A stretch of 64,000 bases of DNA from Neckera pumila. Its lineage: Eukaryota > Streptophyta > Bryopsida > Hypnales > Neckeraceae. Position 1 is the stretch's first letter, and each line of letters opens with the position of its first letter. The notes under the pieces are model-generated. The model was not told the origin of the DNA. It did no database searches and saw nothing but the letters and a program-made list of their open reading frames with translations. Where the stretch lies: contig OZ018412.1 in NCBI GenBank assembly GCA_963969595.1, positions 10,852,501 to 10,916,500 on the forward strand, read 5' to 3'. This document shows, piece after piece, positions 1 through 13,090 of the stretch. Both the position numbers and the translations under genes were made by a program.

Positions 1-53
1 GAAAGCGGTTAGAATCATGCATAGTACTTAATACCCTTGTTCATCTTATTCCT

Positions 54-573
54 TTAACCCTTTAAGGACCACAAGTGCAGATTTTGAACAATTAATGAAC
101 GGAAATACATCCAGAACTCACAAAAATGCATTTTTCCATCCGTCAATTTTTATTGAAGATTCTTGTGTTAGTTCCTTATCATTTGTATGATACAAATTCT
201 GAAGACTTTGCTCTTGCAGATTTTCTATTATTTAATAGTTACTCATAGGTTTGGCCTCAAAAAGCAACCTTTTCAGTTCAAAAAGTGACCCTCAAAAATC
301 CATTTGAATTAAAAGTACAGTAAAAATCTTCCAAAATCATAAATATTCAATCTACAATTGATTTTAGAAGGAACTTTCAGTTTTTGGCTTCAAATTAGAT
401 TGAAAAATATTATTTTGTGTATTTTTTGATCTAATCATATGGATGTGATCTATAAATCATACTTTACAACTTTTGTTTGAGAGTCATCATTAAATTTTTG
501 TTTTAAGTTGCATTTTATGATAGATCTTCACAATTTTGGAACTCTAGACAACCCCCGGTCCTTTAGAGGTTAA
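54..573. mobile_element. TTAA-flanked non-autonomous element, copy 1 (520 bp)
   Basis: Starts TTAACCCTTTAAGGACC and ends GGTCCTTTAGAGGTTAA, so the ends are inverted and each carries TTAA. The interior is AT-rich and non-coding. It belongs to the TTAA/CCCCTAAAG family seen throughout the window, in a shorter subfamily. Confidence 0.6.
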
Positions 574-991
574 TATCTAATTTAGATTGATTTTTGGATA
601 TATAAAAAGTTAATTATTGTGAAAAAAATTCACACTGATGTCAAGCCACTTATAGGCAACGTATTTGTTTTTTGTTTCGATCTATTGCAAGAAATCAACC
701 TCAAAAAGGCCATTGCAATAAGAATATAGGAAATTTGGATTTTTTTTTCTTAAAACTATATTTCGCCAAATCCATCCACAAAGTGGTTGAGAATTTGCCA
801 AATTTTTCTTATTATAGTGAACTACGAGATACATATAGAAAAATATAATTTAAAATAGTAGAAATTGGCATCTTTATCTCATGTACAATTGGCCTATGTT
901 TGAGCGTCATTGCAAGAGAGCCAAAAACTTACCGGGCTCATCCATTTCAACATGAACAAAAAAAATATACATTCTTTAAGTTAGGTTGTTT

Positions 992-1170
992 GTTTTGTGT
1001 GTTATGGTGAAATCTCCCGAACCGTGCGTTCCCTAATCGCATTTCTAATACTGTTAGAAAGCTCTCTATGAAGAAGGGTGCATGGACTTTGTTTTGTGGC
1101 ATTTGGACCTTTGATGTGAAAAAAATTGAAATTCGAAATGTTTATGAATTAAAAATTTTAAAAATTAACT
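992..1170 (+). repeat. Dispersed repeat, copy A
   Basis: This stretch, containing GTTAGAAAGCTCTC and GAAGGGTGCA, aligns at moderate identity with 59841-60020 in the same orientation. It is an old unclassified dispersed repeat. The rest of 574-1503 is AT-rich flank and the likely XCT 5' leader; no other gene is seen there. Confidence 0.5.
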
Positions 1171-1447
1171 TAAACCATTATTCCATTATATACTTTGGCA
1201 AGTCCTACGTGAACAGATTAGACATAAATAAATCCATTTCTGTAAAAAAAAAATTGCTACATGTCGTGTTGTGAATGGTGTGAGGTGAAGTAAAACTTCT
1301 CCACAAACTCCTCGTGTCGTCCTGTTGGGCTTTCATGGCGCCATGTTTGCTGCAACGGCGAAGCGCAGCTTGGATCTTTTCGTTGTAATGCTTATCGATC
1401 TTAGGCTTAACTTAATTGTACGCGTCATGGCATAAGCTGCAGCTAAT

Positions 1448-1455
1448 TTAGGGTT
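1448..1455 (+). promoter_or_regulatory. Telobox-like motif upstream of XCT
   Basis: TTAGGGTT lies 49 bases before the XCT start codon. Teloboxes (AAACCCTA and its complement) are common near transcription starts of plant housekeeping genes. This is a short motif match only. Confidence 0.35.
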
Positions 1456-1503
1456 ACATTTTCCGACAGTTTTATCGCAGAGCGGAGGAGATTATTTTCT
1501 GCC

Positions 1504-4500
1504 ATGGCGGGCATGGGCGATGGATACGTTGGCACAGCTCAGGATGCTGCGAGGATTCGCCGCCTGGAGAAGCAGCGGGAAGCCGAGCGGAAGCGGATTC
1601 AGGATCTCAAGAAGAAGTCGGCTGAAGGGCCAGGGGGCCTCTTGCAGTTCGGCTCCGGCACTTCCGAGGTTCGAATTTTTTTGCCTGGCTTTGACCTTCT
1701 CTGTTTTCGGCATTTGAACTCGAGAATTAGGGTTTGACACTCGGTGGAAGGAATATGGACCGTTATATCCTATGAAATTGTGTATGGGATATATAGAAAT
1801 ATGTTCCAGCTGTGATCATAATTGCAGTTTTCTATTTCTTTTTTTTTGATACAGTGCTCCCGATCTTGAACAAGCCTTGATTTCATAGAACAATTACTGG
1901 AATGGTGTTGAATACAAATATCTTCTAGAGGCTAAAGAGGATATTAATTTCCCTTTACTGCGTTTTCTGGATTTTTTAGTTTTTTAGTTACGCACGGGTG
2001 AACCCGATAGAACCGTTTTTAGTCCGTTCTCCGATTGCTAGTTCGGTAATAAGTTGATCGTTTTTAAACAGTTTTGCGATCTTTGTGTATGTACTTGCGA
2101 CTTAAAAAACAGAGTCTTTTGAAAACAGAGTTGAAAAAAACGCAGAATTGTGGGCATCAAAAATGCAATTAATAACCGAAATTAACCTGAAGATTTCCGG
2201 TAACCCGCAGTAGTACATCGAAAGTTGTTCATTACTGGATTGATGGTTTCTTTTGCTGTGGTGCAGTTGTTGGAGAGTGCTTTCAAAAAAGAAACCGTTG
2301 GACTTGTGACACGGGAGCAGTTCGTGGAGAAGGTTAGACTCATCTGGTGGAGTCTTAATTTTTTAGCTCGTCAATTCTTGCAATGTATGTGTTGCTTACA
2401 GTATTGTTATTCTTATTTCCCAACACATCTGTACTACCGGATTGGATCAACTCAGATTTGCAGTTGGATAGCTTCGGCTGCTGCGTCTGGATAGATATTG
2501 ATGATCTTCTGTGCGTGCATCACAGAGAGTCAACTTACGGACAAAGCTCGAAGAGGAGGAGAAGGAGAAGCAGCAAAAGCTCGCTCTAGAGTATGTATCT
2601 TATCAATATCTTGTTGTTGAATGACCAGAATTGTTTATGGTGGCACTCAAGGACTTTCATCTTTTGGCTTTATTTAAGAAGCATGTCTGGCTCTGAGCAT
2701 CTCAAAAGTAAGTTGTTTTATCTTTTTGCTCTGCAGGGAGGAGCAAAGACACGTTCAGAAACGGAAGAAACGAAGAGTCAAAGGTCCCTCACGTCTTTCT
2801 TTTGCTGGTGACGTGGATGGAGACACAGATGAAGAGGGTGAAGCAGCTGGTACGTAGTTCCTTGTTCCAGCCAATGGCTGCGATATAAACCCTATTTATC
2901 TTCTACCTTATCCGGATACTTTCAAATGAATGGTTATCATCATGGTTTAGACAACATCAAAATTGGGCATTGAAAAGTTGTCTTCTCAGTTTGGGCTCTT
3001 GGCGTAGTCGTATTTTATTGCTTTGCTGAGCTCTATGTGCAGGATAATGTTGGGGGTTCTAGTTGCTATATCCCGTTGACCGCTGATTTACACTCTTTTT
3101 TTTGCAGAGAATCGGAAGGAACAGCCTGTGAAACAGCAAAAGCTTTGCAAATTTGGGAAAAATCCAGGCGTTGAGACTAGCTTCTTACCTGACAGGTATG
3201 ATGATTGTACTTCTCCTTACCACCTCACATTCATCACCTGGTGAATTAGGGCTGGTATCTGATACCTTTTGTTCTGCTTGTCCATGGCATCGATTATCAA
3301 GAGTGAATGGATTAAGGGTTTCACTTTTACGTGCTTATGGTACTGCAGTTCTTGACTTGCAATCAGCTCTTTTCAGCTCTGAGATGGACATTTTTGAGTT
3401 TCATAGTTGTAATAGTCCTCTTATGAGCTTGAAGCGGTTTGACGTATTTTGGAAATGGGTGACGACATGCTGTAGTTTGACTTTCTGAGTATCGTCTTTT
3501 GCTGCCATAAATCTTACTATGCTATGAAGAGGGTGGAGGGTGGAACTGCAGAGAGCGTGAGGCGGAGGAACAAGCTGAGAGAGAGCGTCTGCGCAGTAAG
3601 TGGCTTCAACAGCAATCTCGCATCAAAAGTACTACCACTTTACCACCTGTCTTGTCCCTTTCTTTGTCATTGTTGGGACATGAGGAAGCATTTCATATTT
3701 TTCATGAAGAGACCTAACTAGTATGAACTATCATTGTTTTGCATCTTGCTTCATCCATGGGACTTCAGTATGATTTCTTGAATCTCCTTACAGATGAACC
3801 TTTGGAGATTACTTACAGTTACTGGGATGGAGCTGGTCATCGTCGAGTTATACAGGTGATTTTTTATTATGTGTTAATTTTACAGGCTGTGTTAATTTTA
3901 GAGTGTCCACACAGACACTATTATATTTACTAGCGTTACCATGTGTATATCGCACCTAGCATCGACTCGTCGACGAATTTGGCTCCAATTTGACTTGAGT
4001 TATGCATGCGCATGCCTGTCATCAATTTTGAGCATGAGTATAAGTTCTGAGATAGACATATTGACGATGATTCACTTCATATTGTGAAGTTGATAGTGAG
4101 TGCGAACCCCAATTCCTGCAGGGAGCTAATGAAGTCAATGCTGGTGAAACCTTGTCAAATTACATAATGTAGTCAGCGATTGACTGTGGCAACATTAAGG
4201 ACGCACTTTTGAATGGGTTTGATAATAATTGCAGAGTCACAAAGGGGACACGATAGCTGAGTTTTTGCGAGCTGTCCAACAGCAGCTGGCCTCAGAATTC
4301 CGAGAGATACGTACAGCATCTGTTGAGAATCTTCTCTATGTGAAGGAGGATCTGATCATTCCTCATGTATGCATTTCTGTTCTCCTTTTGTTTGACAGTT
4401 GTATAGAAGTGCCAGGCTTCCACAATTTAGTAGAGAGAAGGTTCGAAAGCTTTTGTAGTGTCTTAAGGTCACAGGCTGGTGATTTGAATCAATTTCGGGT

Positions 4501-5349
4501 TTCAGATGTCAGTTGACTATATTGTATTGATGGGTATGGACATTTGTTTTTTTGCAGCAACATAGCTTCTATGAACTCATTATCAACAAAGCGAGGGGGA
4601 AAAGTGGGCCGGTATGCCCATCTACTTCATTTTCTATGTGTGCAACTCCAAGTTCAGAAATTATGATGACCCACACAGTTCTCATACAATGTGTTGTTTT
4701 AAGGCTTGCTTCCACTCTTATGTATCTTCTTATGTGCAGCTTTTCCATTTTGATGTGCACGAGGATATTCGAACAATAGCAGACGCTACGATTGAAAAAG
4801 ATGAGGTAAGACTTGGAATTTGATTTTTGTTTGTAAGTGTGGAGTTGTTTGTTAATCTCAAGGAGTGCCAGTTTCCATCTTTGTGCCTTTTATTCGAAGA
4901 CATGGATGTCTTTAATTTATTAATGTACTATGCTTATATGGAGCAACTTATCATGGTTATACTTGTCTGTTTATTTTGGCAGTCGCATGCTGGAAAAGTT
5001 GTTGAGCGTCACTGGTATGAGAAGAACAAGCACATCTTTCCAGCTTCGAGATGGGAGGTGGGTTCATGGTTCAAGGCTTAGAATTGACAGGCTACATATG
5101 TGTAGGTTGATTCTATAATAGCCTCAAGATTTCAGGATTAACATGTCAGTGAATGCTGCTTTCTTCATTCTATATCAAGTGTAAACTGTTTTGGTGAGCT
5201 GGCAACAACGGTTTGAAGGCTGTGACCTCCTAGTGGAGCTGTTTATTGCAAAGATTATCTGACTTAGTAAGCTAATTCTACTCATCTATCTGTTTCAGAT
5301 TTACGACTCCACCAAAAGATGGGAGAGATACACAATTCATGGTGACTGA
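1504..5349 (+). CDS. XCT: XAP5 CIRCADIAN TIMEKEEPER (XAP5/FAM50 family nuclear protein)
   Basis: Twelve exons join without a frame break: 1504-1668, 2267-2332, 2526-2590, 2737-2849, 3108-3195, 3552-3628, 3794-3855, 4235-4366, 4558-4611, 4740-4805, 4983-5057, 5299-5349. All introns are GT-AG. The product is 337 aa, as I recall the length of Arabidopsis XCT. The N-terminus starts [15 protein letters not shown] and runs into a basic/acidic coiled-coil stretch (roughly residues 15-85 and 145-170) with a lysine/arginine-rich nuclear-localisation-like cluster. The C-terminal XAP5 domain contains [39 protein letters not shown] and [14 protein letters not shown], ending TIHGD. Known role: a nuclear protein in plants affecting circadian period, light signalling, small-RNA production and splicing. 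The start is chosen because [10 protein letters not shown] is the conserved family start. I see no damage. Confidence 0.97.
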
Positions 5350-6003
5350 GTGGAGATTACTAGAATGAGATCCTCCTCCTAGTTCTGGATTTTCAGGTCT
5401 TTTGGGAAGAGAATAGGCCGCTGAAGTAGTGAATTAGTCACAGGTGCTGACACAAGGTACCGGATACTATTTACGTCGCTTTGAGCATTTTAACATATAT
5501 AGGAGTGATCTTTTGGGAGATGTATAGGGCTGTGGTTATACCTCTAGGGATCAAGTTTTTACCTTAAGCATGTATGTAGTATGCAATTTTAGCAGTGGAA
5601 GGCTTAACAAGCAGTGGAAGGTTTAACACTGTATGACCCATTTCTATTCAGAGATCAGTGGCCATAGACATAATATTTAGAAAATCATGCTGACACTGCT
5701 TGCTGATAAAGCCCTAGCCAGTATAAGAATATATGAATTGCTTCATTCTTACATTACTTGTTAATAAGGAAACATAGGAGTACGTTGTTAGAATTTTATG
5801 GTCAGGTAGATTGCGTAACATTAAAGGATTGGGTTGCAAAAAAACGTGTTGCAGAAGCTACTTGGTGGCCTTGTGGTCCTTTAGAGCATCGCCAGCCATT
5901 CTTGGGGAATCTCTTCGGTCTGGACTTTGGTGTGGCCAAGAGCATTCCCCCTCCCCCACTGCAAGTCATTGCCGTGGAAGCAGAAGCAAAGAGCCAAGGC
6001 TCA
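5350..6003. other. XCT 3' flank, no gene seen
   Basis: Non-coding downstream sequence, probably including the XCT 3' UTR. The open frame that starts near 5758 runs into the transposon at 6004 and resembles no family I know. Confidence 0.5.
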
Positions 6004-6923
6004 TTAACCCCTAAAGGCCCAAGGCAATTTCTGGCTCCGAAACCACTGAAAACTGCCATTTTTGCTGTGATCACTCAAGAAACCAAAAAAACTTTTTTTT
6101 CCCTTAGAATCTGACCATAGAATCTTGTACTTCACTTGTCTTAGAATATGTGGTAAAAATTTCATGAAGTTTGACTGTACGGATTGGAAGATATTAGCAT
6201 TTGAAGTTGGAAAAAAAAGCTTTTTTGAATTGTGGCCTGCAATTTCAGATGATTTTGACGGCTATTTGTAAATTCTTTTTGCACTACACACCATTGGGTT
6301 TTATATGTTGAACATTTGAGTTGAGAGTCGGGGAAAAAATTTTCAGAATGTCAAAACTTGATTTTCACATATAAAAAAATTGTTAAATAGAAGTAGGTCC
6401 AAAATTGAATGAAATACCGAATTGTGAATAGCTCTTAGGTGGAATTAACACACCATAATCCCAACAGTGGGATTGTTGTTACAATTAAATAAACTTAATC
6501 TTTTCAAAAAAAAAATTCAAAAAATTTCAAAATTGCATTTGAAAATGAATTCTATAAGTTGTTTTTTGCAGAAGATGCTAGATTGCTCAAAAAAACAAGA
6601 TTGTCTATAATTTACTCATTATGAGTCCAAATAGAATGAATCAAAGCTTCAAATGTAGACAAAAACATGATCTTTGAGAGTTTTTTTTTAAATACAATTT
6701 TTTACAGTTTCATTTTCTACCCGGAGAATTCCTTTTTTGACTTTGGGAGGCATAACTTTCGCTCCCGGGCACCAATTGAAAAAATAATTGCATTTTTAGA
6801 AAGCTAATGTGAGATCCCAATTTCCACAAAAGTTTCAAAAAATCATCCCCAAATTTCAAGTCACACAAGCTTGCTCAAAATCCCAAGTGTCCCCTGAGGG
6901 GACTTTAGGTCTTTAGGGGTTAA
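6004..6923. mobile_element. TTAA-flanked non-autonomous element, copy 2 (full length, 920 bp)
   Basis: Starts TTAACCCCTAAAGGCCC and ends CTTTAGGGGTTAA. This is the cleanest intact copy. A subterminal palindrome, GTCCCC...GGGGAC, lies about 30 bp from the right end. There is no coding capacity. Copies near 50820 and (inverted) 23559 align along its length. Confidence 0.8.
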
Positions 6924-7813
6924 ATACAACTCTCCAAAGACCACAATGTCGGACCCGCTAGTTGTTGACTTTGCATACTTTATTGTCGTGATCCTCTTCA
7001 ATAATATTTTAATGCTAGTTGGGCTACAAAATATTAATTTGTGGCGCAATGACTTCTTTGATGTGGGAATTTGTAAGAGTGGCAGGGATGGGTGGAGAGT
7101 GAGGGCAAGACCGGAGGCAAAAAGGATGCCTAGAGCCAGGGGGAGTCCATTCCTCAAGCCCAAGTTAAAGGGAATGACAGTTTTTAGGGGATAACTAATC
7201 AATGTGCCTCCCTAGATGCATGTGAGGGACTTCTTAATGAATGCTAGGATTGGGGTTGGTTGAAGAACCATAGAAGATAATTTTGTTCTTTATGACAGTC
7301 TCCTTTTCAAGGATGCAAGAGTGACCCTTTCCTCATTGGTAAACAAAGTTGTGTATTGTGTGCATTTGTTGTAACTTGGGCCCCAAAGGACCAAGGTTAT
7401 AAGTTGAGCAAATTAATTGACCATACTTTGAAAAGTATATATCAAATGTTTCCACATTTACATCACCTGAATCACTGGAGAATGGTACATTGTGCATAAA
7501 GTTTTCAATTTACAAGATTTTCAATTTCAAAGTTTACAACACTATAAATTCAATATTTGAAATATATTATCTATACTGAAGGATTGGCTGAAATCAATCA
7601 TGAAATTTGCAATAAATTCGAATATGCACATTACATAGAAAATCTTCTTTCTTCTATCACAGAGCCTAAAGTTAGTTTGTTTTATCTAAAAATGAAGATA
7701 GTAAATGCATTTAACCGTTTGAGCATCATGATATCATGATCTTACATAACAATGTTGCAAATGAATATCGGATTTAGTCAAATAGTAGGAAATTCATTGA
7801 ACAGTTTGGATAT
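6924..7813. other. AT-rich intergenic DNA, no gene seen
   Basis: Low-complexity AT-rich sequence between two transposon copies. No coding or structured RNA signal is recognised. Confidence 0.4.
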
Positions 7814-8215
7814 TTAAGCCTAAAGGTTCTTGACTATGTTTTCACCAAAATTGCTCCAGAACTGCCATTTCTAGTACAAGTACCAAATTTTGGAAAAAAA
7901 GCATTTTTAGACACATGTAACCAAGGATCTTGTAGGTACACTAGTTTGAGAAGATGTGGAAAAAATTTCAAAAATTTCCACCATGCGGATTGCTAGATAT
8001 TAACATTTGAATTGTCAAAAATCCTTTTTTTTGTCCTTGCAAAAATTGGGCGGTTGCACTTCACATGGTCATATTTGTATGAAAAGATGTCCACAATTAT
8101 GGTGTTACCTTTGTGAATTCATTCCTCCAGGCAAGTTGGCTACATGGTTAAAAAATCTCAGATCATTTGGAATTGTACTATACAACATATAGGGAAAAAA
8201 TACTAAGTACAAACT
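7814..8215. mobile_element. TTAA-family element, copy 3, truncated
   Basis: Starts TTAAGCCTAAAGGTTC, then follows the interior of copy 4 (13582-14514): TGACTATGTT, TCACCAAAA, CTGCCATTTCTA and ACACATGTAACC all recur. Homology fades near 8215 and no right terminus is found. Confidence 0.55.
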
Positions 8216-10646
8216 AAGGCATATAACCATTGAAGCGCATCCATCTTAATTGAGGGCTTTTCAAAATAAACTTTGTGCATCCTACGGTCCCAACTGTCTT
8301 GGCTAATTATACACATTGCTATACATATACTTAGACACACATTTATATATACATATACATATACATTAGCAACTTCAAATTATAATGAATTGTTGTATTC
8401 ATATTGAGGAAGAATGCTCATTCCATGAGCTTTGGATGAAAGACTTGGATGATATTTCTCCTGGATGAAAAAGTGATGGATTTTGTGATAGGAGACATGA
8501 AATTGCATACATGATAATAGATGTAGTACTTAATAGTATTCATAATTATCTCCATATTTTATACTTTAAAAGTGATTGGATCAATTCATCATTTTTGTTA
8601 ATATGAGCCCATGCTGTGTACCATACTAAGCTATTAGGTTTAGGATTTCATGCCAAATATTCCTAAATTGTAATTAAATATATGTGGAACTTGATTTCCA
8701 AATTGTAATTAAATATTCCTTCAAAATCCTTCATTCTACCATGCAAAAATCTGATTTCAAAGAAAATAATTTCTCTAAAATTCTAGCATATCTTTTAAGA
8801 AATATTTTTTGTCAATCCTAATAGATAGCTATGGCAATCAAAATTCAAAATCCTTCACTCTATATCCTCTACTTTATTGCTATTTATTGGCAATAAATAT
8901 ATTATTTTAATTTTCAAAGATGAAATCACAATTTTCATGTATGTCATTATAATTTTAAAATTTTAATGTGAAAATTTCAAATCACCATGATTTTTTGAAG
9001 AAGAAGATAATAGTATATAATATTAAAGAATAAAGAAAGTCTTTGCCACTCAATATTTAAAAACATTGTTACATATCTTCAAATTCAAACTACAATAAAA
9101 TGCTCATTTTTAGGAATTTTTTGAAATTTTCAAGCTAAGTAGAAACTACAATTCATATATACATATATATACACACTATTGTAAGTTGGAAAAATCTACT
9201 ACTATCATTCATTGCCACATCAATTTTCCCATCCATTAAAATAAGACTAGTTGATAAATATGTCTTTTAAAAGGATAATATGAAGGGTGGACCTTCACTT
9301 TTCTGTGTAAAAGAGACTAGGTGATCCCATTGCCAATTGCAAAAATGATGGTTGAACTTAAATGTCTTCAATACCTTAGAGACCACAAGTAGTCTATACA
9401 AAATTCAATAAATGATGACAAACTAATATTGTTGTAATGGTTTTGCTTGCTACTATAAAATAGAAGCAAAGTAGTTGCACTAATTTAGTAATTGTTCAAA
9501 TAAACATCAAGATTAGGATAAAAATTATATGGCATTTTGAAGTACCAAATTCATTTGTTGTTTTAATATAACAAATTCATTGAATTTGACTATATGTGAC
9601 CCCTATGAACAATTTGCCTTACCAAAAAGTAGATAAATCCATCACAAGAAATAGGTGGTCTTCATTCCCGCAAGATGCCAGGGATGGGGTGGGATGGGGT
9701 CATAAAACAAACCTTTCATAATCTAGCTTACCAAGGTTGTTTCCAAAACAAAAGATAGTAAGCACATGAGATGTTTGCCTACATCGTTGTTGTCCCACAC
9801 TTTATGAAGAATTAGGAATTAGAGGATTTAAAGCTCATTATTGTATCTATTTTTGGTGTACTTCTAATACATGCCAACATTTGTCCTGCAATAATTTCCT
9901 ATTTTCCTTGCAAAATTCATGGAATGGATCATTTACATTGAAATTTCAATTGATTCCTAAGTCATTTTGTGCTAGAATGCATGATATCTTTATAATAGAA
10001 AATTATATCCATGTCATGAAAAAATGACAATTGATTGTAGCACAACCGGTGAAAATCTTGGAATACTTGTTTTGATGGCACTATATTTTTATTTCTTGAC
10101 ACAAAACTATCGCTATTTCAAAAGTACAAAAAAGACAATTAAAATTGCCTTAGTTACTTGCTAAAGAAAAAATCCCTCAACTTCATCTACTATTTTTATG
10201 TATTTTATTACATGCAAATAAGGTCATTCTACAATATTAAGTCAAATTTATGATGTAAACTTTAGTATTAACTCCTAAGTGCCAAGCCTTTCTAAGTGTG
10301 TTTTTCCCATGGAAAAATAGCATGGGCTTATAGTTATTCCCGATGAAGCAAAGTGGATTTTTTTTTAAATCTAACCATATGATGTTTAAAGAGCCTGCTT
10401 ATTAATGTGCTACCAATTTTGAGTATGAAATTGTATAGGAGTTGTGAGATTATAATAAGAGAATGTGCATATTTTTATTGTTCGTAGGATGAAAACCATA
10501 AAAACACTTTACTCTTTCTATTGGGGGCCATTTTTGAAGCAAATGGATAAATAAAATTTTTTAGATCTCAAATCAAGTGAAATTGGCAAGCTTTGCTCAA
10601 AGCTAGGAAATCAAGTGAAATTGCCATAAGCTTTATTCTTCTACTA
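8216..10646. other. AT-rich intergenic DNA, no gene seen
   Basis: About 2.4 kb of AT-rich DNA with short dinucleotide-like TATACA runs near 8340 and 9160. I see no exon series, RNA gene or transposon termini. Confidence 0.45.
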
Positions 10647-11722
10647 CACTAAAACTGGTAAATAGTGTTGGGTGATAATTAGTATTGTTCCCTGTTTTTT
10701 ACCCCCAACACTATTTTCCAACTTATGTGTAAATAGTGTTGGGGCACTTAACTCCCACCGTCAAACTTTGGCCCTTCCCTGGGAAACACAAATTTTTGCC
10801 TCCCGCTATCACATTGTGGCCCTTCTCTGGGAAACTTTGATTTCTGCATTGGAGTGAAAACACTTGTTCCTGCTGGCGATGGATCTTGGAGTGTGAAGGT
10901 CGAAGCTTGAAGATGGATCTTGGAGCGTGAAGGTTCGTGAAGATTGGAGCCTACAGATGGGAGCGTAAAAGATGGAGCGAGATCGGAGCGGAGTCGGAGC
11001 AGATTTCAAACTCTGTAGTTTCCTAGGAAAGGGCAATGGAATCGGAGCAGTGCTATCAAAGTAGGGTCGAAGCTGAAGATCGGAGCGGCAGGTCGGGGCA
11101 CACTGCAACTTGAAGCCTGCTGGGTACAATCTGGGAACTGGACAAAGGTGCACCTTCCACGAGGGAGATACTTAGTGGTTTCTCGCCAGGAGCACATTTC
11201 AAACTTCCCGCCGCAGATCTTCAATTCAAACTTCTGATGCTTGTTTCTTTTTATTGAGGTATGTGATTGAACATTGGATGACACCATTGGATTTGTCTTT
11301 CTGTCCTCTATTTCCTCTGAAAAATAGTTTTCCCTTTTTTTTGGTCGCCACTATTCTTTTACAACCACATTTTTACTTTTTTTTCCAGCATTTCAACCAT
11401 AGATCCACCTTCTACTTGCTAACATTCCTCCCGATGCCCCTGTCCGCCATCTTCAACAAGTTTCCAGCCTTGCCACTCACCGATCTGTCACTTCTTGAAT
11501 GATCGAGGACGTCGCTATTCACGACTTGATTGGCCTCAATGCCAACTGATGGTGGTAGCATAGTGACTAATTCCATGAAGATATTGCAGGCCCTAAGACT
11601 CCATTCTCTTGTAGCCAAAGCCATTTGGGAAAAGGAGGCGCCATTCTTCAAAGGCCAGACCAAGGCAAGGCAAGAGCCTTCGCAAACTAGTTGTCAAATT
11701 TTCAGCATTCCTACTTTGTAAA

Positions 11723-12562
11723 TTGACCCTTTCCATTCTTGTAGCTCTTGACTCCATTTTCACAGCCCATTCTATCGATTCCAAAGACAATGTTTTGTTG
11801 GTCAACAAAATCACAGTGAATTGGGTCAATCAGTTCATGGATAACCAAAATATCGTCCTTCTATTTCAACGTGGTTGTTTGACTTGTAGCCTTGAAAAGG
11901 AGCTTCAAATCAAAATGCAGACCGCCTACCATTTGGGGGTCTTGCAAAAGGTATTTTCATCCAAGGAATTTGATGAAAATGTCATGAAAAACCTGGATGA
12001 AACGCATTTCGTTGTCAATCTTGAAAATGGCCGAACTTTAGGATTTCGGGGAGATATAACTGTCAAATATGCTAAAATTGTTTCGGGTGGGGAGTCCATA
12101 ACCATGGTGATTCACATTTCAGGAGGCCATTGTGCCACAATAGAAGCTCCTCTGCTCATTTTCTCAAATGAAAATAGGAGTTATCCTATCCAGGGTTTGA
12201 TTGATAATATTCCTGGAGTTTCTTATAGAACAAGCCCAAAAGGTTAGATGGACCAAACCATCTTCTCCCAAAAAATTTTGGAACCTCGTACATATCAAGC
12301 CGATCTTCATGCGTTGATGAAGATCATATGGCTTGATAATTGTAGCGGCCATACTATGACCCCTAGATTGGCTGCTATCCTAGTTGCCAAATACACAATT
12401 TTCAAATTTTTGCCTCCATGTTCTACTCACCTTTGCCAATTAGCAGATACATTCTTCATTGCAAAAATCAAAGATGCATGGACAAAACAGTGGGAAGCCA
12501 AGAAAATTGAGTTGAAACAATGCAATGTTTGGCAAAATGTACCCCAAGCAAATGGACAATAG
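11723..12562 (+). pseudogene. DDE_1-type (pogo/Jerky/CENP-B-like) transposase remnant
   Basis: Two ORFs in the same frame, 11723-12247 and 12248-12562, are split only by a TAG at 12245-12247. In this family the position often reads G-W-M, so a W-to-stop change is likely. Visible catalytic motifs are LDETHF (first Asp), WLDNCSGH (second Asp) and CQLADTFF (third Asp, 37 residues later). The DNA-binding N-terminus that autonomous relatives carry is not recognisable upstream (11250-11720 is fragmented), and stops accumulate after 12562. The TA duplication and termini around it agree with an IS630/Tc1/mariner element. It is decayed and cannot encode a full transposase. Confidence 0.82.
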
Positions 12563-12892
12563 TCAGGGAAGTTGAAAAATCCAGGGAAATGTTTTTTTCT
12601 ACAATTGGCTGCTGATAGTGTAGAAGATGTTAATTGAGAGGTGGATGTGACAACATGTCCTATGCTAGAAAAGCAATGATTCGTTGTGGTTTGGCATTAG
12701 GACTTGCTGGATCTTGGAGTGTAGGACAATTATTTCGACATCTCCAAGAGATAATTGCAATAGGGTAGTTTAAAAATCCTTTTTGATATTTTACTATATT
12801 TTTCCTTGAATTTTTGGCCTACAGCTAGGATTATTATGTTGTGTTTTTTGTTGTTGCTATATTTAGCAATTTTTAAATACACTATGAAAAAT

Positions 12893-13090
12893 TTCAGCAT
12901 TTCAACTTTCCATTGTCTACTTTAGCAATTCAACATTTCATTATTTATTTTAGCATTTTAGCATTTCATTGTCTATTTCACCATTTTATTGTTAATTTCA
13001 GCATTGCATTGTTTATTTCAGCATATCATTGTCTATTTCAACATTTCATTGTCTATTTCAGCATTTCATTGCTTATTTCAATATTTCATA
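12893..13090 (+). repeat. Degenerate ~20-bp minisatellite
   Basis: About nine imperfect units of the type TTTCAGCATTTCATTGTCTA follow one another inside the 3' part of the pogo-like transposon. The open frame across them is an artefact of the repeat. Confidence 0.8.

Noticed and set aside
5758..6114. 118-codon ORF downstream of XCT
   Set aside because: Its last third lies in a TTAA transposon copy and the rest matches nothing known.
12893..13090. Possible CRISPR-like array
   Set aside because: Units are contiguous and degenerate without unique spacers, in a plant nuclear context; it is a minisatellite.
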